A stretch of 6,258 nucleotides of DNA. It comes from Fischerella sp. GTDB taxonomy: Bacteria > Cyanobacteriota > Cyanobacteriia > Cyanobacteriales > Nostocaceae. Positions 5,244-6,258 of the stretch are shown here, piece by piece. The DNA lies in NCBI GenBank assembly GCA_026419705.1, contig JANZYY010000308.1:1-6258 (forward strand). Direction: 5' to 3'. How positions within the stretch are numbered: position 1 is the stretch's first letter; the number at the start of each line of letters is the position of its first letter. The notes under the pieces were generated by a model. That model was not told where the DNA came from. It searched no databases and saw nothing but the letters and a program-made list of their open reading frames with translations. The position numbers were made by a program, and so were the translations under genes.

Positions 5244-6258
5244 TCATAATTTACTTGTATCTTTTGTAATTAGTTTCCAACCTTCCGCTTGGTCAAGTAG
5301 CTTTGCTGAATCGAGTTGAAGATTATTAAAGGTAGATTCATCTAGTAAGAAGTAAGGTTGTTCTTTGTAGCGCCAATAATATTGCAATTCCTTCTTTGAA
5401 GCAGAAACTATGTTGCGATCGCTATAAAAATTTAACGACGGACGGTTTTCAGGATTTGATGTGTATATCTTTGTACCTGGTGGTGTTTCCTGTTGAATCA
5501 TGGCTGCGACTGGTTTGACTGGATAGCGTTCCCCTAATTCCCAAACCCAATAGTTAGATTTCATCAACAACAGCAGGGAAATATAAGATCCCCAAAACAA
5601 AACTCTGAGAAATTGTATATCACCGCGCTCCGCCAGAATTGCTGCTAAAGCCATTGTTGCTGCAACTGCGGCAAAAGTCAGTTGTAAATCTGATTTTGAT
5701 GCCGATCCCCAACTAAAGTAAATGCTACCACCAACTGCTACCACTGCCAGAATTGTCAAAATTACCACCCAAGGACGGGGATAAGATGACAGTAAAGGCA
5801 AATTCTCCATTTCCCCCAGTTTTGCTCCGATCGTTAAGGCTAAGCTAGGATAAATTGGAAACACATACCAAGGAAGCTTGGTTCTCATTAGAGAAATCGC
5901 GATCAAATAAACTACCATCCATACCAAGACAAGTTTTGCCCAACTGAAGTTGCGGTTTTGCCAGGATAAACGCAAGCTGGATGGCAAAAAAAGTAACCAA
6001 GGCCAAGTGTACTTGAGAATTTCCAGCAGATAGTACCAAGGTGGTCCGGAATTTTCTTCAACAGGTGTCCAAATACGGCGGAGAGATTGACTGACCACGC
6101 CGACATTAGTAAAAGTTTGACCATATTCCCACCACTGGGCACTGTACCAAATCGCTACCGGTATCATGCCGATGAGCATTCCTATCCACATATAGGCACT
6201 GGTCAGCAGTCGTGGTGTATCCCAAAATAAAAATGCCACTGCCACAGTACCTAATAAT
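5244..6258 (-). CDS. ArnT/PMT-like (GT39/GT83) membrane glycosyltransferase, N-terminus outside window
   Basis: The C-terminal 337 residues of a multi-pass glycosyltransferase of the dolichyl/undecaprenyl-phosphate-sugar dependent type. Such enzymes transfer a sugar from a lipid carrier to lipid or protein on the outer face of the membrane. The frame is open to the window edge (codons for LLGT precede the GTG at 6245), so no start is visible. Residues quoted are within the visible part. Family-like features are NSGPPWYYLLEILKYTWPWLLFLP (about 69-92), MRTKLPWYVFPIYPSLAL (about 124-141) and the C-terminal globular segment with PGTKIYTSNPENRPSLNFYSDR. At least seven hydrophobic segments are seen, then about 100 soluble residues. 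The catalytic acidic residues of the first periplasmic loop lie outside the window, so activity and sugar cannot be judged. The TGA stop is at 5244-5246, just next to repeat R3. Confidence 0.85.
   Translation of the reverse strand, partial: LLGTVAVAFLFWDTPRLLTSAYMWIGMLIGMIPVAIWYSAQWWEYGQTFTNVGVVSQSLRRIWTPVEENSGPPWYYLLEILKYTWPWLLFLPSSLRLSWQNRNFSWAKLVLVWMVVYLIAISLMRTKLPWYVFPIYPSLALTIGAKLGEMENLPLLSSYPRPWVVILTILAVVAVGGSIYFSWGSASKSDLQLTFAAVAATMALAAILAERGDIQFLRVLFWGSYISLLLLMKSNYWVWELGERYPVKPVAAMIQQETPPGTKIYTSNPENRPSLNFYSDRNIVSASKKELQYYWRYKEQPYFLLDESTFNNLQLDSAKLLDQAEGWKLITKDTSKL
5415..5422. repeat. HIP1 palindrome GCGATCGC
   Basis: The third perfect HIP1 octamer, in the glycosyltransferase C-terminal domain (YSDRN region). 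One-mismatch variants also occur near 3281 and 4253. Confidence 0.9.

Overview
The window looks like a cyanobacterial chromosome fragment, most likely from a filamentous, heterocyst-forming type (Nostocales). Three things support this. There are three perfect HIP1 octamers (GCGATCGC), where about 0.1 would be expected by chance in 6.3 kb. There is a cyanobacteria-specific AbrB-type regulator (cyAbrB). The gaps between genes are full of heptanucleotide repeat arrays (TTTGTTG and ATTGACT types), which are typical of Nostoc/Anabaena-like genomes. The first 22 bases are not genomic: they match the Nextera (Tn5) adapter end, so the left edge is a contig end.

Layout from left to right. Positions 23-843 (minus) hold cbiB, a cobalamin-biosynthesis membrane enzyme cut off at its C-terminus by the contig edge. 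Positions 933-1376 (minus) hold a small Rrf2-family regulator that lacks the iron-sulfur cysteines of IscR. The leaders of both genes carry the same composite repeat in the same orientation. A gap of about 330 bp with no convincing gene precedes the plus-strand cyAbrB regulator at 1808-2221, which resembles the AbrB2 type. It converges on a complete ClC-family anion transporter with tandem CBS domains (2289-4193, minus). The two are separated by a heptamer inverted repeat that supplies the last residues and stop codon of the ClC gene.

Upstream of the ClC gene, a divergent gap of about 530 bp holds a candidate 33-residue small ORF (4398-4499), a strong 9-bp hairpin and a 105-bp MITE-like element (4578-4682) flanked by TA. 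The MITE lies 40 bp before an unrecognised 127-residue zinc-ribbon/single-TM protein (4723-5106, plus). A third copy of the CAA/TTG composite repeat forms a long hairpin before the convergent C-terminal part of an ArnT/PMT-like membrane glycosyltransferase (5244-6258, minus), which runs off the right edge.

The genes do not form one obvious pathway. This looks like ordinary chromosome with genes for cofactor synthesis, regulation, anion transport and envelope glycosylation. I do not see a clear new multi-gene system. The points most worth following up are the ClC transporter's atypical selectivity and proton-path residues, the repeat family that repeatedly sits at gene starts and stops, the MITE, and the two small unrecognised coding candidates at 4398-5106.
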